Below, one piece after another: positions 17,378 to 26,582 of a stretch of 46,203 nucleotides of DNA; within the stretch, counting starts at the first letter, position 1, and every line of letters begins with the position of its first letter. This DNA is from Dehalococcoidia bacterium (GTDB lineage Bacteria > Chloroflexota > Dehalococcoidia > Lucifugimonadales > Lucifugimonadaceae), in assembly GCA_022824185.1 (NCBI GenBank), contig JAJEAU010000005.1, positions 1-46,203 of the forward strand, in the 5' to 3' direction. The translations under genes and the position numbers were made by a program. The notes under the pieces are model-generated. The model searched no databases and had not been told where the DNA came from. It worked only from the letters and a program-made list of their open reading frames with translations.

Positions 17378-18289
17378 ATGCGCATTGCGGCTCCAAGATT
17401 TCTCGAGACGCACCATCTTTACCAAGATGGTAAACGCTATGTTGGATTGGTCATGCGACTCGTTGACGAGTTCATTACCTTGCGCGGCCCTTACTTGGCC
17501 GCCGCAATCGCGTTCTACGCCTTTTTGTCGCTTTTCCCTTTGACCATTGGTTTGATCACGCTCCTTCACATCCTCTCGGGTCATACCAACTTCGAATCGA
17601 TCATCGTCCAAGGGCTTTCCGAACAGATACCGGTTCTGACAGAAACTTCGGGGCCTACCTTTGTTGAACAGTTCGTCTCTGAAACTACCGACAATCCGGC
17701 CGTGACTTCCACGTTTACGGGGTTGGTTCTCTTCGTTGCAGCATTGGGAGTTTTTGGCGCAATCAGGGAGAGCGTCAACATCATGTGGGGCTTGAGGAGG
17801 CGCAGGAGTTTCTTTATGCGCAAAGTCGTCGAGGCGATTCTGTTGCTTGGGGGATTGACCCTCCTCTTTGCATCGTTGATAATCTCGACCCTCTATACGT
17901 TCGTTGACGAGGTAGGCGAGAGAATTTGGGATGATCCGTTCGGGATCAGCGGGTTCCTGTTGGGGGTGGTGAATTGGGTTGCCCCGTTGACCCTAACCTG
18001 CGCCGTTTTCACATTTCTGTACGTCTGGCTGCCCCACACCCGCCTCAGAATCAAGGAAGTTGTGCCAGTCGCGCTGTTGGCGGCGCTAATATACGAGTTG
18101 GCCAAGCTCATATTCATCGTGTTCGTTCATAACTTGGCTGATCGTTTCTTCTCCCTTTACGGGAGCGTCGCCACGTTGATGATGTTCTTCACTTTCATCT
18201 ACGTTCAGTCCACCATCTTGCTCGCAGGAGCGATGCTTTGTGCCAAGTGGGTGGTCTACCTGCGCATGCGGCGTACCACTCCTCGTTAG
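17378..18289 (+). CDS. YihY/UPF0761 family inner-membrane protein (second of two)
   Basis: A 303-residue paralogue of the preceding gene, sharing P-Y-L-A-A-A-I-A-F-Y-A-F-L-S, the EQIPVLTET-type loop, P-A-V-T-S-x-x-T-G-L and Y-G-S-V-A-T-L-M-M-F-F-x-F-I-Y. The same number and order of hydrophobic segments is visible. The 131-bp gap before it is AT-richer than its surroundings and could hold a separate promoter, but no consensus pair is clear. It converges on the PLP-enzyme gene with 32 bases between the stops. This is a tandem duplication that has diverged well past recent copying. Confidence 0.88.
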   Translation: MRIAAPRFLETHHLYQDGKRYVGLVMRLVDEFITLRGPYLAAAIAFYAFLSLFPLTIGLITLLHILSGHTNFESIIVQGLSEQIPVLTETSGPTFVEQFVSETTDNPAVTSTFTGLVLFVAALGVFGAIRESVNIMWGLRRRRSFFMRKVVEAILLLGGLTLLFASLIISTLYTFVDEVGERIWDDPFGISGFLLGVVNWVAPLTLTCAVFTFLYVWLPHTRLRIKEVVPVALLAALIYELAKLIFIVFVHNLADRFFSLYGSVATLMMFFTFIYVQSTILLAGAMLCAKWVVYLRMRRTTPR

Positions 18290-18321
18290 CGGCTAGAACC
18301 GAAATTCGAAAAACCGTTACC

Positions 18322-19344
18322 TTAACGGGCTAACTCGTTCGCGAAAGTGAATAAGGCAGGCAACCCGCCGGTGTGGAGGAATATGACGGTCTCATCTGCA
18401 GAGACGTTGCCTTCTCGGATGTCGTCTAGCAACGCTGCCATCACCGTTCCCGTGTAGTTGGGGTCGAGCATAATCGCGTCAGTTTGCGCGGAGAGTTTGA
18501 TGGCTTCGATCACTTCGGGGGTCAACATTCCGTAACCCTCGCCTACGAACTGATCGAGGACGCGCATGTCGGATTCTTCGAAAGTGATGGGGAGATCCAA
18601 GAGATCTCGGATGTCATCGGAGTGTTGAAAGATGTATTCGCCCAGCGGCATGTCGTAGTTGACGGTTACGCCAGTGAAGCGCCAATCTAGTCCGAGGTTT
18701 TTGGCGGTGAGGATGAGACCGCAAAGTGAGCGCCCTGCGACGCCGTATATGTGGATGTTCTCGAGACCCATCTCTTCGATTTGGTCGAGCAACTCGAGTC
18801 CGCAACGGACAAAACCGACCATGCCCACGACGCGGGGAAATAGGTGTTCCTGGAGCCAGTAGACTTTCGCTCCCTCAGCTTCGAGTTGGGATTTCAAGTT
18901 TGCCGCGTACTCGTCGGCATTTTCGGATTGGAACTGATCCAGGAGGTGTAGTTCTGCGCCGAGGAGTTTGTCGATCAGGAGATTGCCTTGGATTTTCCTG
19001 TGTGCGGCGTGTTTGAGGACCAGGATGTAACGCATTCCCGCTTTGTTGGCCGCTGCTGCGGTCATGCGAGCGTTGTTGGAGTGGTAGTCCATGATGTTGA
19101 TCAGGGTGTCGTATCCCTGATCAACGACGTGGGGCATCTCGAATTCGTAGTGCCTGGCTTTGTTTCCTCCGTACGCGAGTCCGGTCATGTCTTCGCGTTT
19201 GACAAAGATCTGTGGAACTGTGTTGCCATCGTCTTGGAGACGTTCGCGGAGGCGCGTCATCTCTTCGAGCGGCGTCGGGGTATGGGCGATGTCGACGCGT
19301 GGGAGGGCTTCGATTTTGGCGGTGAGTTCGTTTTTGGTGAGCAT
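18322..19344 (-). CDS. PLP-dependent D-cysteine desulfhydrase / ACC deaminase family protein
   Basis: A 340-residue fold-type II PLP enzyme. The Schiff-base lysine lies in LAYGGNKARHYEF near residue 57-63, preceded by IFVKREDMTGL. The motif DYHSNNARMTAAAANKAGM matches the substrate/phosphate region of D-cysteine desulfhydrases and 1-aminocyclopropane-1-carboxylate deaminases, and the C-terminal IFLHTGGLPALF is typical of the same group. The likely activity is alpha,beta-elimination or deamination of a D- or cyclic amino acid, but the substrate cannot be fixed. It ends the minus-strand uvrA-thioesterase-PLP run, 9 bases after the thioesterase. Confidence 0.87.
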   Translation of the reverse strand: MLTKNELTAKIEALPRVDIAHTPTPLEEMTRLRERLQDDGNTVPQIFVKREDMTGLAYGGNKARHYEFEMPHVVDQGYDTLINIMDYHSNNARMTAAAANKAGMRYILVLKHAAHRKIQGNLLIDKLLGAELHLLDQFQSENADEYAANLKSQLEAEGAKVYWLQEHLFPRVVGMVGFVRCGLELLDQIEEMGLENIHIYGVAGRSLCGLILTAKNLGLDWRFTGVTVNYDMPLGEYIFQHSDDIRDLLDLPITFEESDMRVLDQFVGEGYGMLTPEVIEAIKLSAQTDAIMLDPNYTGTVMAALLDDIREGNVSADETVIFLHTGGLPALFTFANELAR

Positions 19345-19353
19345 GGTTGCGGT

Positions 19354-19896
19354 TTACGTGTTTTGCAGGTTTGATCCGTAGAAGCCTTCATGTCTGGCCC
19401 AGCGATCTGAGACTTGGGCAGCGACAACTTCGCCTGTGCAGGTTAACGTACCGTCGTCGCTGCGGAGTTCGGCAGCAAGCGTGGTCCGGCGGCGATCGAC
19501 TTCCACGACGTTGGCTCGGACGGTGAAGGGCATCGACAGCGGCGTAGGTTTCAGGTAGTTGACATGGAGGGAGGCGGTGGCGTACCAGAAGAGTGGGCGT
19601 TGGCCGTCACCGGCGTATCGACCCGCACGGCGGTAGGCATCGGCGATCGCGGTGCAGACGGAGTGGCAGTCTATGACTGCGGCGATGATGCCTCCGTTTA
19701 CGATGTCGGGCGGCATTGCAGCGTGATGAGGTTTGGGGATGAAGCGGCAGACTGAGGTTTCGCCTTCCCAAGCGGATTTGATGTTGAGTCCGTGTTCGTT
19801 CCAGGCACCGCATCCGAAGCACGAGTTGCCGAAAAGGCCGTCTTGGACGTGAGTGGGAGCGGTCGCGAGCGTAGCGCCCGGGTCGGTGGCGGTCAT
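19354..19896 (-). CDS. PaaI-like hotdog-fold thioesterase
   Basis: A hotdog-fold protein of about 180 residues, probably a thioesterase acting on acyl-CoA. Visible features are the Cys-rich N-terminal patch C-F-G-C-G, seen in a subgroup of these proteins, then the catalytic-region helix I-V-N-G-G-I-I-A-A-V-I-D-C-H and the strand ATASLHVNYLKPTPL. The ATG at 19896 overlaps the uvrA stop as TGATG, so translation is probably coupled to uvrA; a TTG one codon earlier is possible. The product has no evident link to repair, and the coupling may simply be genome compaction. Confidence 0.85.
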   Translation of the reverse strand: MTATDPGATLATAPTHVQDGLFGNSCFGCGAWNEHGLNIKSAWEGETSVCRFIPKPHHAAMPPDIVNGGIIAAVIDCHSVCTAIADAYRRAGRYAGDGQRPLFWYATASLHVNYLKPTPLSMPFTVRANVVEVDRRRTTLAAELRSDDGTLTCTGEVVAAQVSDRWARHEGFYGSNLQNT

Positions 19897-22800
19897 CAAC
19901 TTGATTGGCTCGCGGCTCTTCTTCTGCGTCGACGGCGGCGGCGGGGTTTGGTGCCGTTCTTGTATGCTGCTGTGTTGGCGCCTTGGTCGACGTAGTCTTC
20001 GAGGATGTCGGCAACCTTGATCTCGTCGTGTCCGTTTTCGGCTTCCGCGGAAACCGATCCGTTGGCGCCCAATTGCGTGACGTCTAATCCTGCGGCGCTT
20101 GGATCTGGGGTAATCCCCGAAGATTCTCTTAGATACATACCGGTGAAAGATCCGTCTACGGAGGCGATGAATTCGGGTGTGCCCACGGCCACGAGTTCGC
20201 CACCGTCGTCACCAGCATACGGCCCGAGGTCGATGATCCAGTCGGCGTTCTTGATGAGGTCGAGGTGGTGCTCGATGAGAAGGACGGTATTACCGGAGTC
20301 GACCAGCCGGTGAAGGACGGCGAGGAGTTTGTCGGCGTCGTCGAACGAAAGTCCTGTGGTCGGTTCGTCAAGGATGTACAGGGTTTGCCCAGTTCCGCGT
20401 TTGGATAATTCGGAAGCGAGTTTAATGCGTTGTGCCTCTCCACCAGAAAGAGTGGTGGCGGGTTGCCCCAAGTGGATGTAACCAAGGCCAACGTCGACAA
20501 GGGTTTCGAGTTTCCGATTGATGGTTGGGATGTTCTCGAATAGCTGCTGCGCCTCGGTGACGGTCATGTTCAGGACGTCGGAGATTGAAGCGCCTTTGAA
20601 AAGGATTTCAAGGGCTTCTCGGTTGTATCTCGCTCCGTCGCAGATCTCGCAGGGGACGGTTACGTCGGGGAGGAATTGCATCTCAATCTGGGTATAGCCA
20701 GCTCCCGAACACGATTCGCATCTGCCGCCACGGACGTTGAAGGAGAAACGGCCTGCGGTGTATCCTCGGGCGCGGGATTCTGGCATGGAGGCGAAGAGCT
20801 CACGGATTGGAGTGAAGACGCCAGTGTAGGTCGCTGGGTTCGATCGAGGGGTGCGACCGATTGGTGATTGGTCGATGTTGATGACCTTGTCGATTAACTC
20901 CAGGCCTATTACGTCGTCGTGAGGGCCGGGCCTATCTTTGGCGCGGTAGAAGTGTTGGGCAAGGCGCTTGAGGATGATCTCGTTGACAAGTGTGCTCTTG
21001 CCGGATCCGGATACGCCAGTGACGCATACGAATACCCCGATCGGGATGTCGACGTCGACGTTTTTGAGATTGTTGGCTCTTGCACCGGTTACCTTAATCG
21101 CAAGGTGGTTGTTTTCCCGACGATCTTTGAGAGTTGCGATCTCTTTGCGTCCGCTGAGGTAATCGCCAGTGACGGACCGTTCAGCAGACATGATGGCTTC
21201 GATGTCCCCTTCTCCGACGATGTCGCCACCGTGTTCACCTGCGCCTGGGCCTAGATCTACGATGTGATCGGCGGCTCGCATCACCGCCTCATCGTGCTCG
21301 ACAATCAGGACGGTATTCCCCACGTCGCGCAGACTCTTCAGTGTCGTGATCAAACGATCGTTGTCGTGGGGATGAAGCCCTACGGACGGTTCGTCGCATA
21401 CATAAAGAACGCCCATGAGGCCGGAGCCGATTTGCGTGGCGAGGCGAATGCGCTGTCCTTCGCCCCCTGAGAGTGTGCCGGCGGAACGGTCGAGGGTCAG
21501 GTAGTCAAGGCCGACGCGAGACAGGAAACCTAGTCTGGCTTCAATCTCCTTGAAGATCTGGTCGGCGATTGAGAGTTCGCGAGGGGTGAGCGGCTCTTCA
21601 ACCGGCTCGTCTTGGTTGGGCCACTGTCCTTGACGGCAGGCTTCGACCCATTGGAGCGCGGTTGCGACCGATTGGCGGGTTACCTGCATGATGTTCATGC
21701 CGAGGAGGGTGACGGCTAACGCGTCTGGCTGCAGTCGGTCGCCGTTGCACGACTGGCATGTGCGTTGCGCCATGTAGCGTTCGATTTCGTTTCGGACGGC
21801 TTCAGATTCGGTGTTGGAGTGTCGACGCCGGAGCTGCGGTATAGCGCCTTCGATGCGTCCCATCCATTGGTATACCGAGCCGGTGTTGGTCCTGTGGGTG
21901 AGCTGGACCTTTTTGCGCCCGGACCCGTAAAGGATTATTTTCAGGTGCTCGGGTTTGAGATCCTTGATGGGGGCATCGAGCGGGACGTCGAAATGCTCTT
22001 CCAGGGCGTTTATATTGTTGCGTCCCCAGTGGGAGGGCTTTCCGTCGCGGCTCCAAGGTGCGACGGCACCGTTTTCGAGTGAAAGGTTCTTGTTGGGGAG
22101 TACCAGATCGGGGTCGATCTCTAGGCCGTAGCCGATACCCGAGCAGTCGGTGCATGCTCCGAATGGCGTGTTAAAGGAGAAGTTGCGAGGTTCGAGTTCG
22201 GACATCGAGATGTCGCAGTCGGTACACGCGAACTGCTCCGAGTAGGAGATGTCTTGCGGTTGGCGGTTTTTCTGGTTGCGTTGGCGCTGTTTGTTGATGG
22301 TTCCGGCTGCGACCGTACTTCTGGCGCCGGAGGTGAGCTCTTCGATGAGGCGCTCGGTCGGGTTGAGGACCGAGACCATCAGGCTGCCTTCGCCGGTTTT
22401 GAGGGCGGTTTCGACGGATTGGGTGATGCGCTCGCGTCCGGCGGTTGGTCTGGCGATGATGCGGTCGACGACGATCTCGATGTTGTGCCACTTGTTTTTG
22501 TTGAGGGTGATTTCCTCGTCGAGCTGATGGACCTCGCCGTCCACACGAGCACGGAGGAAACCGGCACGTCGGGCGTCATCGAAGACTGCGGTGTGTTCGC
22601 CCTTCTTGTGTTTGACGACTGGGGCGAGGAGGAGGAGACGCGAACCCTCGTCAAGGCGGAGGATGGAGTCGACGATCTGTTGGACCGTTTGCCGTTGGAC
22701 AGGTTTGCCGCAGTTTCGGCAATGAGGGCGTCCGGCGCGTGCGAAGAGGAGGCGGAGGTAGTCGTAGATTTCGGTGACGGTTCCGACGGTAGATCGGGGG

Positions 22801-23084
22801 TTGCGGGACACGCCTTTTTGGTCGATGGAGATCGAAGGACTCAAGCCGTCGATGTGGTCGACCTCGGGTTTTTCCATTCTCCCGAGGAACTGTCGGGCAT
22901 ATGCAGAGAGGCTCTCGACGTACCGGCGTTGGCCTTCGGCGTAGATGGTGTCGAAGGCGAGGGAGCTTTTGCCGGAACCAGAAACCCCGGTGACGACGAC
23001 GAGTTTGTCGCGCGGGATGCGGACGTCGATGTTTTTGAGGTTGTGCTCTCGTGCGCCTCTGACAAAGATTTCGTTTTCGGACAT
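19896..23084 (-). CDS. uvrA: UvrABC excinuclease subunit A
   Basis: UvrA is the damage-recognition ATPase of nucleotide excision repair. The 1062-residue protein has two ABC modules: Walker [10 protein letters not shown] near residues 33-41 and a second GVSGSGKST in the C-terminal half; signature loops LSGGEGQRI (first) and LSGGEAQRI (second); and DEPSVGLH and DEPTTGLS Walker B regions. Zinc-binding cysteine pairs are present in CRNCGK, CTDC..CTDC, CQSCNGD and CESCSG..CEICDG. It is longer than the roughly 940 residues of E. coli UvrA, mostly through a C-terminal tail of about 70-100 residues that is acidic and then ends with nine consecutive arginines before AASQSS. The arginines use CGC, CGT, CGA and AGA codons. 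No uvrB or uvrC is nearby. Confidence 0.98.
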   Translation of the reverse strand: MSENEIFVRGAREHNLKNIDVRIPRDKLVVVTGVSGSGKSSLAFDTIYAEGQRRYVESLSAYARQFLGRMEKPEVDHIDGLSPSISIDQKGVSRNPRSTVGTVTEIYDYLRLLFARAGRPHCRNCGKPVQRQTVQQIVDSILRLDEGSRLLLLAPVVKHKKGEHTAVFDDARRAGFLRARVDGEVHQLDEEITLNKNKWHNIEIVVDRIIARPTAGRERITQSVETALKTGEGSLMVSVLNPTERLIEELTSGARSTVAAGTINKQRQRNQKNRQPQDISYSEQFACTDCDISMSELEPRNFSFNTPFGACTDCSGIGYGLEIDPDLVLPNKNLSLENGAVAPWSRDGKPSHWGRNNINALEEHFDVPLDAPIKDLKPEHLKIILYGSGRKKVQLTHRTNTGSVYQWMGRIEGAIPQLRRRHSNTESEAVRNEIERYMAQRTCQSCNGDRLQPDALAVTLLGMNIMQVTRQSVATALQWVEACRQGQWPNQDEPVEEPLTPRELSIADQIFKEIEARLGFLSRVGLDYLTLDRSAGTLSGGEGQRIRLATQIGSGLMGVLYVCDEPSVGLHPHDNDRLITTLKSLRDVGNTVLIVEHDEAVMRAADHIVDLGPGAGEHGGDIVGEGDIEAIMSAERSVTGDYLSGRKEIATLKDRRENNHLAIKVTGARANNLKNVDVDIPIGVFVCVTGVSGSGKSTLVNEIILKRLAQHFYRAKDRPGPHDDVIGLELIDKVINIDQSPIGRTPRSNPATYTGVFTPIRELFASMPESRARGYTAGRFSFNVRGGRCESCSGAGYTQIEMQFLPDVTVPCEICDGARYNREALEILFKGASISDVLNMTVTEAQQLFENIPTINRKLETLVDVGLGYIHLGQPATTLSGGEAQRIKLASELSKRGTGQTLYILDEPTTGLSFDDADKLLAVLHRLVDSGNTVLLIEHHLDLIKNADWIIDLGPYAGDDGGELVAVGTPEFIASVDGSFTGMYLRESSGITPDPSAAGLDVTQLGANGSVSAEAENGHDEIKVADILEDYVDQGANTAAYKNGTKPRRRRRRRRRAASQSS

Positions 23085-23154
23085 GCAGATCGGAAGAAAG
23101 GGGAGGTGGTTCTGTTTGATTCTAGAGGATGTCCGTTGGATGTTTCTAGGAGGT

Positions 23155-23955
23155 TTAGTAATGGATTGCGGTTCCTACGCCTCCGCCTGCGGCGATTGCG
23201 TCGCCGTTGATGGCGACGGCTTTGGGAGATGCGACGAAGGTGGCGATGTATGCGATCTCGGCAGCGTCGATGAGTTTTCGGACGGAGTTTGCTGATGCCA
23301 TTTCTTCGAGGATGGTTTCGACCGGCACGCCCCGAGCTTCGGCTCGTGCGGCGGCAACTGCGGGCGTGGCCTCGGTCCGAGTGCCGCCGGGGTGGATGAC
23401 GACGGAGTTGATGCCGAAAGGTCCGAGTTCATCGGCGAGGTTTTTTGTCAGCGCGGAGACGGCAACGTTGCGCATGGATCCGACGGCGGTACCGCTGGAA
23501 CGGGCGGCGAGGCCGGAGATGCTGATGATACGACCCCATCCGCGTTCCTTCATGATCGGTGCGACTGCGCGGGCGCAGCGGAGATAACCGAGAACCTTGG
23601 TGTTGATGTCCTCGTTGAAGTAGTCGTCGGTGATGCCCTCGATGCCGGGGACGGCGGCTTGGCCACCCGGTCGGGCGGCGTTGTTCACGAGGATGTCGAC
23701 GCCGCCAAGTTGGAAGTTGGCGCGTGCGACCATGTTGTTGACGGATTCGGTGTCGGAGGTGTCGCACTCGATTGGGTAGATGTTTTGGTTGGTGTCAGCA
23801 GCAACCTCATCAGCGGTTGCTTGGAGGGGATCGAAGCTGCGGGCGCAGATGGCGACGTCACAGCCTTCGCGTGCGAGTTCCCATGCGATTGCCTTGCCGA
23901 TGCCTCGGCTGCCGCCAGTTACGATTGCTTTTTTGCCTTGGAGTTGGAGGTCCAT
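23155..23955 (-). CDS. SDR-family protein lacking the Tyr/Lys catalytic pair
   Basis: A 266-residue short-chain dehydrogenase/reductase fold. The cofactor motif TGGSRGIG (13-20), the acidic D-T-S-D turn, and [12 protein letters not shown] (NNAG-like) are intact. The catalytic Y-x-x-x-K is absent: where YSASK is expected the sequence reads GSMRN (159-163), so Gly and Asn replace the tyrosine and lysine. The helix that follows ([18 protein letters not shown]) and the [11 protein letters not shown] segment align with SDRs that share this altered motif, so it is probably a real subfamily and not a sequencing error. The protein may bind NAD(P) without classical SDR catalysis. Start ATG; 70 bases upstream of uvrA on the same strand. 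Confidence 0.8.
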   Translation of the reverse strand: MDLQLQGKKAIVTGGSRGIGKAIAWELAREGCDVAICARSFDPLQATADEVAADTNQNIYPIECDTSDTESVNNMVARANFQLGGVDILVNNAARPGGQAAVPGIEGITDDYFNEDINTKVLGYLRCARAVAPIMKERGWGRIISISGLAARSSGTAVGSMRNVAVSALTKNLADELGPFGINSVVIHPGGTRTEATPAVAAARAEARGVPVETILEEMASANSVRKLIDAAEIAYIATFVASPKAVAINGDAIAAGGGVGTAIHY

Positions 23956-24129
23956 TTTGGTGATCTCGTTGAGGGTGGAATGATGGGGAACGATTGTAAT
24001 GATGTTTACGGGAGGGAGGGTGTTGGATCAGTTGAATCGATGACCCGCCTCTAACGTTGTGGTGCTTCGCCCGGATCTCGGCCGCCCCATGCCATGGGAT
24101 GGCGTGTCATGGAACTATGTTGGCTTAGC

Positions 24130-25464
24130 CTAGCCGCGGTAGTTGTATATGGCTTTGTGCATCAGGGCGGTGCCGAAGTTCAGGGCGTCTATGGGAATGC
24201 GCTCGTCGGCGGCGTGGAACAGGGCCATGAGATCAAGGTCGGCGGGCAGACGCATGGGCGTGAAACCGTAGGTGTCGATGCCGATGTGATGGAACCATTT
24301 TGCGTCGGTTCCACCCGCGACCATGTAAGGGATAGCCTTCGAACCGGGGTCTGCGGTTTCGATGAGATCAGCGAGGTAGGGCATCAAAGTCATGTCGACG
24401 GTCGGCGGACCGTCTTCGTATCGTTCAACGTAGATCTCGGCGTTATCGCCAACGAGTGACATGACCTGTCGAACGATGTCGGATTGTGAAGACCCGGGGA
24501 GCAGTCGGCAATCGAGGAGCACCTGGACTTCAGATGGGATTGCGTTTTCTTGTTGGCCGCCGGAGATGATCGTCGGCGAGATGGTGTCCCGGAACATGGG
24601 TTCGAGCATCTTTGCGACCTTATCGCCCATCATCGCGAGGGCCATGCCGGTGGTGGCGGGGTTCAACGCCATGCGCAAAGCCACGGCTTCGCGCGCGCCC
24701 AACGCGCCCATCATGCCTTCAAGCATTGCGCGAGTAGCATCTACGATCTTGAAGGGCGGGTGTCGCCGTTCCATGCGTCTTAGCGCGCGCGCTGCCCTGC
24801 TCATGGCGGTGTCACTATGGATTTGCGATCCGTGACCTCCATCGCCAAGGAATGTGACTCTGATCCGGCAGATGTGCTTTTCGGCGACCATTATCGGGTA
24901 GAAGCGTTGTCCCCGGATGTGGACGGTGAAGCCTCCAATTTCGCCGAATGCATGTTTCACGCTTTCGAAAATATGAGGATGTTCGGTAACTAGATAGGCG
25001 GCGCCTTGCCGACCGCCCAACTCTTCGTCCGCAACGGCGGCGAGGATCAGGTCACCAGGTGGCGGTTGTTCAGATCTCTGGGCGCTGATGAGGGCGTGGA
25101 GCATCATGGTGAGACCGCCCTTCATGTCGACTGCGCCGCGCCCCCAAACACATCCGTCTGCGATATCTCCACTGAAAGGTTCATGGCTCCACCGCTGGCC
25201 ATGGACACTGACGACGTCCATGTGGCCTTGGAGGAGCAGTGGCGGAGCTTCACCGCGGCCGGCGACACGAGCGACGACGCTGGTCCTGTGCGGAGCCTCG
25301 GGCGGGTGCAAGATCTGGTTCGCGACCCCGTGATCGTCAAGAAACGACTTCAACCAAAGAGCGCATTCACGCTCATTGCCGGGCGGGTTAGAGGTGTCGA
25401 TTCGGATGAGCCGTTGGAGGATCTCAACGGCGGAGGGCACCCCGGTGACGTCGGTTGGGGACAT
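24130..25464 (-). CDS. M20-family metallopeptidase (ArgE/DapE/carboxypeptidase-like)
   Basis: A 444-residue two-domain zinc amidohydrolase. The metal-site histidine and catalytic aspartate lie in LLLQGHMDVVS, the bridging aspartate in WGRGAVDMKGGL, and the general-base glutamate pair in ADEELGG. The dimerisation (lid) domain spans about 190-330 with GGHGSQIHSD. The C-terminal metal region includes GGTDAKWFHHIG and the terminal H in LFHAADERI. It probably hydrolyses N-acyl amino acids or short peptides. Gene order Ldh2-M20 on the minus strand with 17 bases between them implies an operon. The 174-bp gap before the SDR gene has a weak 7-bp hairpin only. Confidence 0.9.
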   Translation of the reverse strand: MSPTDVTGVPSAVEILQRLIRIDTSNPPGNERECALWLKSFLDDHGVANQILHPPEAPHRTSVVARVAGRGEAPPLLLQGHMDVVSVHGQRWSHEPFSGDIADGCVWGRGAVDMKGGLTMMLHALISAQRSEQPPPGDLILAAVADEELGGRQGAAYLVTEHPHIFESVKHAFGEIGGFTVHIRGQRFYPIMVAEKHICRIRVTFLGDGGHGSQIHSDTAMSRAARALRRMERRHPPFKIVDATRAMLEGMMGALGAREAVALRMALNPATTGMALAMMGDKVAKMLEPMFRDTISPTIISGGQQENAIPSEVQVLLDCRLLPGSSQSDIVRQVMSLVGDNAEIYVERYEDGPPTVDMTLMPYLADLIETADPGSKAIPYMVAGGTDAKWFHHIGIDTYGFTPMRLPADLDLMALFHAADERIPIDALNFGTALMHKAIYNYRG

Positions 25465-25481
25465 CTGTGATCGCCGTCAGG

Positions 25482-26582
25482 TTAGGGCAGCTGCAAGCCG
25501 AGATTGAGTTCGGCGTCGATCGAGTCGAACCACTCGAGCACCTCGGGATGGTATGGGATGCCGTTGGCGGAGCGGTCTGCCCGTTCTTCGCTTTCAATCA
25601 AACCGGGGTAAACGACACGATCGTGGCCCGGGGCTGGTGGCGTGGTCGCCAAGCCGTCGAGGAAAAGATCCATGTCGTCTTTGAATTTGTCAGGATCGGT
25701 GAATGCGTCGATCCTGTAAGCCGAGAAGAAGTGACCGCCGCTGTCGGTCACGAAGCCTGGCCCATTTCCGGAGAGCGTGCTGGTCATAATGTCGACGATG
25801 CATGCGAGTGCGTAACCCTTGTGGGATCCCATCTCGCGTGTGCCGCCAAAGGGCAGCATGTACCAGTGGCGTCGATCGCCGCGGATGTCCTCTTCAGGTA
25901 CCTGCTCCTCTTCCATGATGGGAGAGCCGTCATCTCGAGCGAGCCAACCCGGCAGGATCGGTGCGTTCATTCGCTGCAGGAGGCGGATTTTGTTTCCAGC
26001 GACTTGGGTAGTAGCGGCGTCAAAGATGAAGTAGGGTTGCGAGCGCGCCGGGACCGCCCATGCCAAGGGGTTTGTGCCGAAACGTGGTTCGGCTCCGAAA
26101 GTGGGTAGCATGGCGAATCCGCCGCCGCCGGTCATGCATACGCCGATCATGTCGTGCTCTATGGCTCGCACGGCGTGGTAACCCGCGGCACCGAGGTGCC
26201 CCGAGTTCATCAGGGTTGCAGCGGCCATTCCGTGTTCTTTCGCCTTCTCTATGACGATGTCCATGACCCTGGGTGCCTGATGCAGGCCGAGACCGCCGTC
26301 GCCGTCGAAGGATGCGGTCACATTGGACTCGCGTATGATCCGCATCTCGGGATTCGGGTTGATGTTGTCGGACTGGTATCCCTGGACATACATTCGGAGC
26401 ATGTTGGACACGCCGTGTGTGTCGACGCCGTTCAAATCGGCGTACATCAATACGTCGGTGGATAGTTCAGCATCGGCGTCTGACAGGCCCATAGCGGAGA
26501 AGATGGTGTTGGTTGCGTCGCGCATGCGATCGGGCATGACTCGGACGGCTTCATCTTCGGGCACATGAAATCTCTCGAGCAT
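25482..26582 (-). CDS. Ldh2-type malate/L-lactate (or ureidoglycolate) dehydrogenase
   Basis: A 366-residue NAD(P)-dependent oxidoreductase of the Ldh2/MDH2/AllD family, which has its own fold unrelated to Rossmann malate dehydrogenases. Family marks are D-L-N-G-V-D-T-H-G-V (the catalytic His region), FDGDGGLGLHQA, a long helix with NSGHLGAAGYHA, GTNPLAWAVPA, F-I-F-D-A-A-T-T-Q-V-A and the late HKGYALACIVDIM. The substrate is a 2-hydroxyacid of unknown identity. It heads a two-gene unit with the M20 peptidase. The ATG lacks a Shine-Dalgarno. Confidence 0.88.
   Translation of the reverse strand: MLERFHVPEDEAVRVMPDRMRDATNTIFSAMGLSDADAELSTDVLMYADLNGVDTHGVSNMLRMYVQGYQSDNINPNPEMRIIRESNVTASFDGDGGLGLHQAPRVMDIVIEKAKEHGMAAATLMNSGHLGAAGYHAVRAIEHDMIGVCMTGGGGFAMLPTFGAEPRFGTNPLAWAVPARSQPYFIFDAATTQVAGNKIRLLQRMNAPILPGWLARDDGSPIMEEEQVPEEDIRGDRRHWYMLPFGGTREMGSHKGYALACIVDIMTSTLSGNGPGFVTDSGGHFFSAYRIDAFTDPDKFKDDMDLFLDGLATTPPAPGHDRVVYPGLIESEERADRSANGIPYHPEVLEWFDSIDAELNLGLQLP

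Noticed and set aside
22254..23210. 318-residue acidic + strand frame over uvrA
   Set aside because: It is antisense to the UvrA N-terminal half, with Asp/Glu/Val/Phe-rich shadow composition and no ribosome-binding site.
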